From NCBI GenBank assembly GCA_035559995.1, contig DATMAM010000004.1, positions 1 to 64,000 of the forward strand: a DNA stretch of 64,000 nucleotides. Direction: 5' to 3'. Below the pieces are notes generated by a model. It was not told the DNA's origin. It made no database searches and saw nothing but the letters and a program-made list of their open reading frames with translations. Positions 15,892 through 23,751 of this stretch are shown here, piece after piece (positions within the stretch are counted from its first letter, which is position 1; each line of letters opens with the position of its first letter). The stretch comes from DATMAM01 sp035559995 (lineage in GTDB: Bacteria > Desulfobacterota > Binatia > UBA9968). Position numbers and translations under genes: made by a program.

Positions 15892-16248
15892 TCACCGAAT
15901 CACTCTATCCGCCCTTGCCAGCACATTAGGTGGAATCGTCAGACCAATCTGTTTGGCTGTCTTCAGATTGATCACGAATTCGAACTTGGCCGGCTGCTCC
16001 ACGGGAACGTCCGTCGGCTTCGGATTCCCCTCCGCGTATCGATACTCGATAGTGATGTTCTGTCCTTCCACGTAGCCAAACTCGCGCAGCCCTTGTTGAA
16101 GTGCTTCCCTGTTTGCCGATTGAGCGAGACGGGATGCACCATTGAGGTATGCTATCCGCGGGGCTTTCTTTGGCTGCTGCGCCTCGGCGAATGAGCAAAG
16201 CGTAAAGAGCATGACGCCAAGAGCTAAAGCAAAAATTTGTTTCTTCAT
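15892..16248 (-). pseudogene. Internally deleted binding-protein gene (copy 5)
   Basis: A 118-codon frame that joins a normal COG2984 N-terminus (signal peptide to AEAQQ, then LREFGYVEGQNITIEYRYAEG) directly to a normal C-terminus (PTDVPVEQPAKFEFVINLK to RADRVIR). About 230 internal residues, including most of both lobes, are missing, yet the frame is kept. It cannot form the two-lobed binding fold. It may still make a small exported peptide, but a decaying gene is simpler. Confidence 0.85.
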
Positions 16249-16272
16249 CGTTTTCCTCTCACGTCTTACTCC

Positions 16273-16305
16273 TCACCGTATTACTCTGTCGAGCGGCGCA
16301 GCTAA
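16273..16305 (-). pseudogene. Short tail remnant (R4)
   Basis: The minus strand reads LAAPLDRVIR and stop, a degraded version of the VLARADRVIR tail. It is the shortest of the four remnants and lies just upstream of copy 5. Confidence 0.5.
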
Positions 16306-16339
16306 TGCGAAGGAAGCTTTTTTGCTGGGTAAGGATTAT

Positions 16340-16368
16340 TTGACACCCCTCCTTGCGTCCCGTAGGAT
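16340..16368 (+). promoter_or_regulatory. Promoter of the AbrB-RelE pair
   Basis: TTGACA (16340-16345) and TAGGAT (16363-16368) are spaced by 17 bases and lie about 45 bases before the antitoxin start. AAGGGG lies eight bases before that ATG. Confidence 0.6.
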
Positions 16369-16413
16369 AGGTGAAGTAAGATTTTCTAACTTTCCAAAAA
16401 GGGGAATCCAATC

Positions 16414-16683
16414 ATGCCTCTGGTCAAAGTAAAAGAGAAGTACCAGGTGACTCTTCCCGCCTCGCTCCGGGAAAAGGCCGGCCTGGAGGTGGGAGATCTT
16501 CTGGAAGCGAAAATAGAAGGGAAAAAGATCACGCTCACCCCGAAGAGCATTCTCGACAGAGAATTGGCCCAGGCACTGAAGGAGATTGAGGAAGGCAAAA
16601 CCTACGGGCCGTTTAGTTCCGCTAAGGCTTTCTTGAGATCGCTCCATCGTGAGTCCAAGAAACTTAAAAAGAAATCCGCTTAA
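16414..16683 (+). CDS. AbrB/MazE-type (SpoVT fold) antitoxin
   Basis: An 89-residue protein with a swapped-hairpin AbrB domain at about 1-45: VKVKEKYQVTLPASLREKAGLEVGDLLEAK is the standard pattern of DNA-binding antitoxins. The C-terminal half is lysine-rich and should bind the toxin. It ends with TAATG overlapping the next gene by one base. Likely autoregulated from the promoter at 16340. Confidence 0.87.
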   Translation: MPLVKVKEKYQVTLPASLREKAGLEVGDLLEAKIEGKKITLTPKSILDRELAQALKEIEEGKTYGPFSSAKAFLRSLHRESKKLKKKSA

Positions 16684-16925
16684 TGCGTCTCGACTATTCT
16701 CCCCAGTTTCTGCGGAGCTATGCTAAATCTCCCTCGCGCATTCAAAAGCTCTTCCAAAAGCAAGTGGCTCTCTTGCTTCAAAATCTTCGCCATCCCTCCC
16801 TAAGGGCCAAGAAATACGACGAAGCCCGCAACATCTGGCAGGCACGCGTCGATGGGGGTTGGCGTTTTTATTTCCAAATCAGGGGCGATACCTGTTACCT
16901 CCTTAACATTACGCCCCACCCGTAG
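16683..16925 (+). CDS. RelE-superfamily toxin
   Basis: An 80-residue protein with RelE/YafQ-like features: FLRSYAKSPSRIQKLFQKQ (two N-terminal helices), RAKKYDEARNIWQARVDGGWRF-type core and a final strand YLLNITPH. Such toxins cut mRNA on the ribosome. The start overlaps the antitoxin stop (TAATG). It lies between copies 5 and 6 of the binding proteins and points the other way. Confidence 0.85.
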   Translation: MRLDYSPQFLRSYAKSPSRIQKLFQKQVALLLQNLRHPSLRAKKYDEARNIWQARVDGGWRFYFQIRGDTCYLLNITPHP

Positions 16926-17001
16926 TGACCGTCAGTTTGATCATCCAAAATCGAAATCAACTCAGCCCGAGGCTGATCCGTCCTTCGGCCGAAATCGAAA
17001 A

Positions 17002-17985
17002 TCATCTAATGACCCTGTCTGCCCGCGCCAGCACATTCGGCGGAATGGTAAGGCCGACCTGTTTGGCCGTTTTCAAATTGATCACCAGCTCGAACTTCGT
17101 CGGCTGCTCAACCGGCAGATCAGCGGGCTTGGCGCCTTTGAGGATTTTGTCCACAAAAACAGCAGCGCGGCGGTACAAGTCGGTAAAGCTCACGCCGTAA
17201 GACACGAGCCCACCGGCTTCCACTTCCTCCACCCCTTCATATATCGCGGGCAGCCGGCTCTTTATCGCCAGTTCCGCAAATTCCTTCCGGTAAGGACTGA
17301 GGATGGGGCCGCGCACCCGAACAAGAACCGCCTCAGCTCTGTCCTTAAGCGCAGCTTGGAATGCGGTCCCGAAATCCTTGGGACTTCGGATGTCGAAGGA
17401 CTGAAGCTTCAGTCCAAGTGCCCCCGCCGCAAGTTCCGCCTCTTTGAACACTTGCGCGTAGTCCCCGCTGGCTGAACTCGTGAACAGAGTTACGCGCGAG
17501 AGGCTCGGAACAATCTCCTTTAGAAGCTCCAGTCGTTTTCCGCTGAGCTCCGGCCGAAGGATCGCTAACCCGGTTATGTTTCCGCCAGGACGAGCTAGGC
17601 TGGCCACGAAACCGCTTCCAACAGGGTCGCCCCCCTGAATCATGACAATGGGAATTGTGTCGGTTGCCTCTTTGGCTATGCGTATGTCTCCGCCGCCAAC
17701 CGCGACGATGACGTCCACTTTGGCACGTACCAATTCGGCCACAAGCGCGCGCTGTCGATCGCGATTTCCCTCGCTAGATCGCCACTCGATGGCAATGTTT
17801 TTTCCCTGCACGTACCCAAGCTCGTGCAGACCTTGCCGGAATGCCTCGTAGCGAATGGAGCTAGCGGAAGCGGGACCTACTAAGTACCCTATCCGCGGAA
17901 TTTTCTTTGACTGCTGCGCCTGCGTGAGGGGAGCTGACGCGATCATCGCAGTGGCAAAGAGGAAAAGACTCAGCTTCCTAACCAT
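17002..17985 (-). CDS. TrpX-type ABC substrate-binding protein (copy 6)
   Basis: A 327-residue COG2984-family protein. GGAGGCGAA precedes ATG at 17985, which gives a signal peptide ending TQAQQ at about residue 23. The mature lobes carry FRQGLHELGYVQGKNIAIEWR, ASLARPGGNITGLAILRPELS and KGAKPADLPVEQPTKFELVINLKTAK. It is intact and closest to copy 3. The upstream region is shared with the divergent antitoxin gene at 18044. Confidence 0.92.
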   Translation of the reverse strand: MVRKLSLFLFATAMIASAPLTQAQQSKKIPRIGYLVGPASASSIRYEAFRQGLHELGYVQGKNIAIEWRSSEGNRDRQRALVAELVRAKVDVIVAVGGGDIRIAKEATDTIPIVMIQGGDPVGSGFVASLARPGGNITGLAILRPELSGKRLELLKEIVPSLSRVTLFTSSASGDYAQVFKEAELAAGALGLKLQSFDIRSPKDFGTAFQAALKDRAEAVLVRVRGPILSPYRKEFAELAIKSRLPAIYEGVEEVEAGGLVSYGVSFTDLYRRAAVFVDKILKGAKPADLPVEQPTKFELVINLKTAKQVGLTIPPNVLARADRVIR

Positions 17986-18006
17986 TTCGCCTCCGCGAGC
18001 TGAAAC

Positions 18007-18036
18007 TTGTGCTCTTCCAAGGGGCTGATATACAAT
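18007..18036 (+). promoter_or_regulatory. Promoter of the third toxin-antitoxin pair
   Basis: TTGTGC (18007-18012) and TACAAT (18031-18036) are 18 bases apart. Transcription would start at about 18043, right at the ATG of 18044, implying a leaderless message. Confidence 0.45.
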
Positions 18037-18043
18037 TTGTGGC

Positions 18044-18289
18044 ATGCGTTCGAATCACAAGAGAGTGTTAGAAGAAGCCCTCCGACTGCCTCCCGAAGCA
18101 CGTGCCGCGCTTGCGGGTCATTTGCTTGAAAGCCTTGACGATTCAGTGGATGAGGATGCGGAGGAGAAGTGGGGAAAAGAAATTGCGCGCCGTATTGACG
18201 AGTTAGACAGGAGAGCAGTGAAAACGATTCCCTGGTCTGTCGCACGACGTCAGATCCTTGGGCGGGCGCGTGGCTCGTCCAAGCGTTGA
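18044..18289 (+). CDS. Addiction-module antitoxin (PF09720-like)
   Basis: An 81-residue protein of the short helical antitoxin group: VLEEALRLPPEARAALAGHLLESLDD is the standard N-terminal pattern, followed by a charged helix with EKWGKEIARRIDELD. Members pair with RelE/ParE toxins, as here, where the next gene starts 20 bases inside this one. No ribosome-binding site is seen and the promoter abuts the start. Confidence 0.87.
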   Translation: MRSNHKRVLEEALRLPPEARAALAGHLLESLDDSVDEDAEEKWGKEIARRIDELDRRAVKTIPWSVARRQILGRARGSSKR

Positions 18290-18572
18290 GTTCCATCCCG
18301 AGGCCATCGTGGAGGCGCGCGCTGCGTACGAGTGGTATGCCGAGCGCGATCTCTCGGTGGCAAGAGCTTTCATAGCCGAACTCGATAACGCCATCCGTCA
18401 AGTGCAGAGCGCCCCGCAGCGATGGCCGGCGCACTTGCATGACACGAGAAAGTATCTTTTCCGCCGGTTTCCCTATAGTGTAGTTTATCGGGCTACAGAA
18501 ACGGTGATTGAAGTTCTCGCCATCGCCCACGGGCGGCGTCGTCCTGGATATTGGAGAGGCCGGCGGTTCTAA
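18270..18572 (+). CDS. ParE/RelE-family toxin
   Basis: A 100-residue toxin with VEFHPEAIVEARAAYEWYAERD at its N-terminus, LDNAIRQVQSAPQRWP in the middle and RFPYSVVYRATETVIEVLAIAHGRRRPGYW at its end, all typical of the ParE/RelE plasmid-stabilisation family. GTG at 18270 is chosen because similarity begins there. It lies just upstream of remnant R3 and copy 7. Confidence 0.88.
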   Translation: MARPSVEFHPEAIVEARAAYEWYAERDLSVARAFIAELDNAIRQVQSAPQRWPAHLHDTRKYLFRRFPYSVVYRATETVIEVLAIAHGRRRPGYWRGRRF

Positions 18573-18604
18573 ATTTAGACGTTTCGGATTCTTGGGATTC
18601 GGGA

Positions 18605-18649
18605 TCATCGAATCACTCGATCTGCTCTCGCCAGCACGTTCGGCGGAAC
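18605..18649 (-). pseudogene. 15-codon tail remnant of a binding-protein gene (R3)
   Basis: The minus strand reads VPPNVLARADRVIR and stop in frame, 45 bases, exactly like the end of the intact copies. It is bounded by the same CTTCCGATTTTAGATT wording as R2, then by GATTTTGGATTTTGGATT, then by the tail of copy 7. Confidence 0.8.
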
Positions 18650-18692
18650 CTTCCGATTTTAGATTTGCGATTTTGGATTTTGGATTCTTCGG

Positions 18693-19777
18693 TCATCGAA
18701 TCACTCGATCTGCGCTGGCTAAGATATTAGGAGGAATTGTTAACCCAATCTGTTTGGCCGTCTTCAAATTGATCACCAGCTCGAACTTCGTCGGCTGCTC
18801 AACCGGCAGATCGGCGGGCTTGGCGCCTTTCAAAATCTTGTCGACATAGATGGCTGCACGCCGGTACAAGTGGGGAAAGCTAGTTCCGTAAGACGCGAGA
18901 CCACCGGTATCGACAAAATCGCTGCGTCCATGGATTGTAGGGAGGCGCTGTTGTGCAGCGAAATCCACGATCAGTTTACGATTCTGAAAATAGATGATAC
19001 CCGGGCTCACCACCAAGCCATTGACACGCGCCTGCTTCATCTCGCTGAAGGCGTGCTTGAAGTCGTTTTGACTTCGCCCCTCCACGAGCTTTATGGTCAT
19101 GCCCAACCCCTGGGCCACAGGCTGCATGCTTTGAAGACAAATACCTCAGGGGGCAGGTCTGGATGTGCCAGGTAGGCCAAACGAGAGGTCTTGGGCGACA
19201 TTTCCTTAAGTAGCTCGACCCATTTACCACTCATGTCGGGGCCGATGAAGGTCAGCCCTGTGACGTTCGCACCAGGGCGCGCCAAGCTCGCAACGAGTCC
19301 AGTCCCCACGGCGTCGCCGCTCAATGCCATCACGATTGGTATAGTTGTGGTAGCTTTCTTAGCGGCCCGCGCAGCTGGGGTTGTTTCCGTTACGATCACG
19401 TCGACGTTAAGTTGAACCAATTCGGCCGCGAGTGCGGGAAGCCGGTCGAACTTTTCCTCAGCCCATCGGTACGTAATGGCCATGTTCTGCCTTTCGACAT
19501 AGCCCAGCTCCCGGAGAGCGGATTTGAATACGTCGTCCAAAGGTCCCGCGCCAGAGCGGCCCGAGATATATCCAATGCGGTAACTTTTCTTCGCCTGCTG
19601 CGCTTCGGCCACATCCCCATAGCCCACGAGCAAGACGAGAATTGCAAGGAGCCCCGGCCATTTTGGATTTTCGACCCTTCGACGTAGCTCAGAGCCTGCC
19701 CTGAGCGTGTCGAAGGGACAGGTTTTGGATTTTAGATTGGCAGATTCAGAACCTAAGAAACGAAGTATTTTGCTCAT
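18693..19777 (-). pseudogene. Frameshifted TrpX-type substrate-binding protein (copy 7)
   Basis: The N-terminal part (signal peptide to VAEAQQ, then LRELGYVERQNMAITYR and ASLARPGANVTGL) runs in one frame to about 19,130 and stops soon after in unrelated codons. The C-terminal part (LGMTIKLVEGRSQ to ASADRVIR) continues in another frame from about 19,127. One inserted or lost base explains this. Sequencing error is possible, but copy 5 beside it is also broken. ATG at 19777 is chosen; a REP-like palindrome lies inside the first 35 codons, before the signal peptide. Confidence 0.8.
19675..19717. repeat. REP-like palindrome with TTCGA arms
   Basis: CCCTTCGAC (19675-19683) and GTCGAAGGG (19709-19717) enclose GCTCAG (19687-19692) and CTGAGC (19701-19706). 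This two-tier palindrome resembles interspersed CCCTTCGACAAGCTCAGG-type repeats of environmental bacteria. It is read in frame within the 5' end of copy 7, so it probably inserted there. Confidence 0.7.
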
Positions 19778-19823
19778 ATGTTTGTCTCGCGGAGTCCACA
19801 ATCGGCAGCCGAAAACTCCAACT

Positions 19824-19856
19824 AAAAAGCCCGACCGGGAACGACCCCGGTCGGGC
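19824..19856 (-). terminator. Intrinsic terminator (leftward)
   Basis: An 11-pair GC-rich perfect stem (plus-strand arms 19829-19839 and 19846-19856) with a 6-base loop; on the minus strand it is followed by TTTTT. It stops leftward transcription from the VOC/DUF1152 operon or from a small RNA in the preceding gap, and isolates copy 7. Confidence 0.88.
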
Positions 19857-20117
19857 CAGAGAATAACACCTCAGAGCCACCGCCACGCCTAGATCGGCCA
19901 GCCAAGTCAAGTCCCCCCTTATTTCACGGCTCTTCAGAAGCTGTCAACGATTTCCTGCTGACTAAACGGCAAGCGCTGTGCCAGCGCGGGGGAGAGAGGC
20001 TAAATCAAGAAAGCTACGAATATAACAGGAGAATCCCTGCGCTCTTGGAATTTCCAGAACGCGTGAAGCGAGGCGGAGGGTAGCTTTTCTGCTATGGAGG
20101 TAGCTGAAAGGCCGCGC
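19857..20117 (-). other. 260-base gap, possible small RNA
   Basis: No ORF is supported. On the minus strand TTGACA (19947-19942) is followed after 17-18 bases by a weak AATAAG box, and about 90 bases later by the strong terminator at 19824. This would give a short structured RNA. A hairpin GCGCTG/CAGCGC is also present near 19980. The -10 box is poor, so the terminator may simply serve the upstream operon. Confidence 0.3.
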
Positions 20118-20963
20118 CTAACCCGCGACAATCTCCCACCAGTTGCGGTCCGGGTCGCTCACGAGAAACGAAGCCGAGCCGTTCTCCTTGAGCTCGCTCA
20201 GCTCGGTCACGCCGAGCTCGGCGCCGGAGGTGGCAAGCCAGCGGTGCGCTTTGACCACCTCGTCTTTTGATGCGACTTTCAGCGCGAAGCGGAAGTTCGG
20301 GGAAAACGTCTTCCACTCCTTGCGCGCCGCGCAGACGATATAGGGCTTGCTTGCCGGAACCTTCACGTAGACGACGTGATCGTTCGCCTGGTGCACCTCA
20401 AGGCCCAAGGCGTTGGCGTAAAAATTCCAGGACGTCCTGAGATCGCCGAGAGCGAGCGTGCCGTGCGTGAACGCCTGCGGCACATAACCCCTTCCCGGGA
20501 AGCGCTCGGGCGGAAGCGGCTCTGTCCAATGGGGCGCGCGCACGCCGCCCAGGCGGTTCCATCCTGACCCTTTCCGCAGCACGGTCTCGTAGCACTCGAT
20601 CTCCCAGCCGTTGGTTCCCGGCTCCAGAAAATACAGGGAATAGGAGCCGTGCGAGTACTCCGGCTGGCCGATTTGCCTGATGCCGTATTCTTTCTCGTGC
20701 GCTTTAAGGTACTGATACGCGGCGTCCACTTCCTTGACGGTCGCCACGCGCACGCCGAAATGGTTGTGCATCTGTTTTTGCGGCGCCTGCGGACCGCCTT
20801 CGTGGACGACGAGCCGCCACTCGCTGTTGGGATGCTTTAAGATCGCCGCGCCCGGCAAATCCGCGACCTTCTCGAAGGCGAGCAGATCGGTCATGACGGG
20901 AACGGTCTCGCTCAGTTCCCTGCATTCCATGTGGGCATCGCCCATCGCTATCGGATGAATCAT
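20118..20963 (-). CDS. Two-domain VOC (glyoxalase/dioxygenase fold) protein
   Basis: A 281-residue protein with two tandem VOC modules, about 1-125 and 155-281, each with the beta-alpha-beta-beta-beta pattern. Candidate metal ligands are His4 or nearby and Glu in NGWEIEC in the first, and HGTLAL and NWWEIVAG in the second. Members include extradiol dioxygenases and isomerases, so a metal-dependent reaction on a small ring or carbonyl compound is possible; the substrate is unknown. GAGGGA precedes the ATG. It lies 75 bases past DUF1152 and is the last gene of the leftward operon. Confidence 0.85.
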   Translation of the reverse strand: MIHPIAMGDAHMECRELSETVPVMTDLLAFEKVADLPGAAILKHPNSEWRLVVHEGGPQAPQKQMHNHFGVRVATVKEVDAAYQYLKAHEKEYGIRQIGQPEYSHGSYSLYFLEPGTNGWEIECYETVLRKGSGWNRLGGVRAPHWTEPLPPERFPGRGYVPQAFTHGTLALGDLRTSWNFYANALGLEVHQANDHVVYVKVPASKPYIVCAARKEWKTFSPNFRFALKVASKDEVVKAHRWLATSGAELGVTELSELKENGSASFLVSDPDRNWWEIVAG

Positions 20964-21037
20964 GGGATGTCCCTCGGATAAATTCTGCGCCCAATTTATT
21001 GCGCCCCGACGGCCGGGTCAATCGGGCAACAAGCTCA

Positions 21038-21997
21038 TCATCCGGTCCTTTGGTTGTAGCGCTGCCGCTCCAAGTCAAGCTCGGTCTTGAGGCCGAGCGC
21101 GTGCAGCGCCTCGTTGGCTTCTTCCAGCGAGCGGCTGGACGCGACCGCGCGCGCGGGCCTGGAAAGCGCTTCGAAAAGAACAGAAGGGGCGACGTAAAAG
21201 GTGAGCGTTGTCAGCGGCGTGAGTTTGACCTTTCTTTGGTCGGTGCGGATTCTCTTTTCTCCCCAAGCGCCTCGGGCGCACTCAACCGGCACGGCGCTCG
21301 CCTCGGTGTGGACCTCCTTAATCACTTCTTCCAGCTCCGAGACGACTTTTGGCGTGAGTGCCCACGCGCCAAGCAGCCCCCCCGCTCGGGCCACAACACC
21401 TAAAGCCAACTCGATTTCCTCGGTCGTCAGCTCGCCGTCGCTGCCATAGCCGAAGATGCCCCACAGCGCGGGCCAGCCGCGGGCTGAGAGCGCGTGCCAT
21501 GCTGCGAGCATAATTGAGTCCGCGAGCGGACTTCTGAGCCCCGGCTCACCTCCCTGCGCGAGCGAATCACCGCCCACGTCGAGGCCGACAAGAAGGTCGG
21601 CCTCGAGCGCTTTCGCCGCGTGATCGATCGCTTCTATAACCTGCGCCGCGCCGCCGTTGATATCGACAAGCAGAATCTCCTGTCCGAGCACCGCCGCCAT
21701 TCTCGATTCGGCAAATAGAATTCCATCGCGCGTTCGGGTAGTTGCGTTTGCCATTGCCACGGCTGAATTAATAGGCCTGAAATTTTCGATCTCGCTCAGG
21801 TGCCGCGGACCGGGCTTGGGATCGTAGACAAAGCGCTCCCAGGAGAGCCCACCCAAAGTGCATCGCAAACCGCAGAATTCGAAGAACCGCGCCGCCGCCA
21901 AAGCTCCTACCACGTCGCCTCCGCCACCAACGCCAACGACGAGCGCGTGTTTTGAGGACCGGATGATCTGTTCGAGAGAAACAGGGGCGATCGGCAT
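21038..21997 (-). CDS. DUF1152-family protein
   Basis: A 319-residue protein with a glycine-rich N-terminal nucleotide-binding-like loop (VVGVGGGGDVVGALAAARFF) and LLVGLDVGGDSLAQG in the middle, the signature pattern of DUF1152. The biochemical role is not established. The ATG overlaps the stop of the ligase gene (ATGA), so it is translationally coupled. Archaeal and bacterial relatives are usually single copy. A possible role is in processing the product of the lyase-ligase pair, but that is inference from position only. Confidence 0.85.
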   Translation of the reverse strand: MPIAPVSLEQIIRSSKHALVVGVGGGGDVVGALAAARFFEFCGLRCTLGGLSWERFVYDPKPGPRHLSEIENFRPINSAVAMANATTRTRDGILFAESRMAAVLGQEILLVDINGGAAQVIEAIDHAAKALEADLLVGLDVGGDSLAQGGEPGLRSPLADSIMLAAWHALSARGWPALWGIFGYGSDGELTTEEIELALGVVARAGGLLGAWALTPKVVSELEEVIKEVHTEASAVPVECARGAWGEKRIRTDQRKVKLTPLTTLTFYVAPSVLFEALSRPARAVASSRSLEEANEALHALGLKTELDLERQRYNQRTG

Positions 21998-23751
21998 CAG
22001 GCATTCCCGTAGATCTGAGCGATCGCCGGCGCGTAAAGCTCCTCGACCTTCCCGCGATCGATCTTGATCTTTGCTAGCGGCGTGAGGCTCCGGACGGTTG
22101 CAGGGAACTCGTCTTCCAGAATGACGATGCGGCGGATTTTCTCGTGCTCGTCCAGGCTCTGATTGATCCGTTCCACCCGTGACCAGACCAGCCGCTCGAC
22201 TTCGCTTTTTTCCGTCACGCCCAGTTGACCCTCGATGCGCTCCCGATCGGGGACCAGCAAGGCCGCTATAAAAGGGCGGCCATCGCCTACCAGGACCGCC
22301 TGGCGGATGAAGGGATCGCTTTCTAAAACAAGCTCGATTTGGCTCGGCGAAATGTTGGATCCGTCGATGCAGTAAAAGACGTCTTTCTTCCGCCCGATCA
22401 TGCAGAGCGAGCCATCGGCCTCGAGCACGCCGAGGTCGCCGGTATGAAACCAGCCCTCGCTGTCGAAAGCCTCCGCGGTCGCCTCGGGGTTTTTGAAATA
22501 GCCCGGCGTTACGGTCGGGCCGCGCACGAGGATCTCGCCGTCTTCGGCGAGCCTGAGCTCCACGTTCGCGAATGGCTTGCCCAAATTGCCGGGGCGCGTC
22601 TCTCCCAGGCCGCTCAGGGTGACGCCGCCGCACTCCGTCGACCCGTAAGAGCCGAGAAGCGGAACGCCGATCAGCTTGAACAGGCGCATGAGCCGGGGCG
22701 GCATGGGCGCGCCGCCGTAGGAAACGTACTTGATCCTTCCCCCGAGCGCGCGCCTCACGGTCTCGCTCACCGCGCGGCGCAGCGCCTCATAGCGCTCCCT
22801 TTCCGCTTCGTCTAGAACCCCGCTCGCCTGTTTTTGATCGAGCGCCTCGAGCTCTTGCCACGCGGCGCCCGCGTCGGAGGCGAAGATCGCCGCCGAGAGC
22901 TTATCGAGCACGCGCGGCACCAGGCTCATGGAGGTCGGGGCCAGGCGCTCGATCGCTTTGAGCTCCACGTCCAGCTCGCTCCCCGCCAGAAGCGCCATGG
23001 TCCTTCCCGTGGCGACGCTTTTGTGAAAGCCGAAACGGCCCAGAAGATGATTCAGGCTCAAGATCAACGCCACCAGCTCGTCGGGTGGGCTTAAAACGAT
23101 CGGCGCCCCGGAACTGATGTTGGCGATGATGTTTTTGTGCGTCCGCATCACGCCTTTCGGCTCTCCGGTCGAGCCGGAAGTGTAAATCACGGTGGCGAGG
23201 TCGTCTTCGCCGACGGCGTCGAGAAACCGATCGAGGCTCGTGCCCGGGCGCGCCGCGCCGAACCGCAAGAGCTCGCGAAACGGGAGCGCCGGCGCGCCGG
23301 TCTCCGGCTCCTCCATGACGATGACGTGCTCGAGCCGCGGGACTTGAGACCTCAACGGGCCCAGACGGCAAACCAGCGCCTCGTTTTCCACAAAAGCGCA
23401 GCGCGATTCCGAATGGGCGAGAATTCTAACCAGGCTTGCGTCCGAAACGCGGGGGGAAATGACGACGTTGGCGAAGCCCGCGGCCAGCGTTGCCAGATCG
23501 GCCGCCAGCCATTCCAGGCGATTTTCCGCGATGATGGCGACCATGTCGCCCTTGACCAGGCCGAGGGTCACCAGTCCCAAAAGCACGTGCGCAACGAGCG
23601 CGCCGAATTCGTTCCAAGAAACGTCGGTGAAACGCTCGCCCCGTTGAAGCCGAACAAAGACCCGCTCCCCGAGCTCCTCGACGCGGCGAAAGAAAATTTT
23701 CCCTATCGGCCACCAGCTTGAATCTGCGACTTTTTTCGCGGCGAGGCTCAT
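21997..23751 (-). CDS. AMP-forming acyl-CoA synthetase/ligase
   Basis: A 584-residue adenylate-forming enzyme of the long-chain acyl-CoA synthetase type. Motifs in order are TVIYTSGSTGEPKGVMRTH (phosphate loop), SYGSTECGG (adenine), GWFHTGDLG, IGRKKDVF (hinge) and the C-terminal lysine in LTPLAKIKIDRGK. All catalytic features are present. It activates a carboxylic acid through an acyl-AMP; the acid is not predictable. The start overlaps the stop of the tryptophanase-like gene (ATGA), and the end overlaps DUF1152 in the same way. Confidence 0.92.
   Translation of the reverse strand: MSLAAKKVADSSWWPIGKIFFRRVEELGERVFVRLQRGERFTDVSWNEFGALVAHVLLGLVTLGLVKGDMVAIIAENRLEWLAADLATLAAGFANVVISPRVSDASLVRILAHSESRCAFVENEALVCRLGPLRSQVPRLEHVIVMEEPETGAPALPFRELLRFGAARPGTSLDRFLDAVGEDDLATVIYTSGSTGEPKGVMRTHKNIIANISSGAPIVLSPPDELVALILSLNHLLGRFGFHKSVATGRTMALLAGSELDVELKAIERLAPTSMSLVPRVLDKLSAAIFASDAGAAWQELEALDQKQASGVLDEAERERYEALRRAVSETVRRALGGRIKYVSYGGAPMPPRLMRLFKLIGVPLLGSYGSTECGGVTLSGLGETRPGNLGKPFANVELRLAEDGEILVRGPTVTPGYFKNPEATAEAFDSEGWFHTGDLGVLEADGSLCMIGRKKDVFYCIDGSNISPSQIELVLESDPFIRQAVLVGDGRPFIAALLVPDRERIEGQLGVTEKSEVERLVWSRVERINQSLDEHEKIRRIVILEDEFPATVRSLTPLAKIKIDRGKVEELYAPAIAQIYGNA

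Noticed and set aside
10375..19801. CRISPR array or phage-related repeats
   Set aside because: Repeats are paralogous genes, tails and AT-rich linkers with no regular repeat-spacer pattern and no cas genes.
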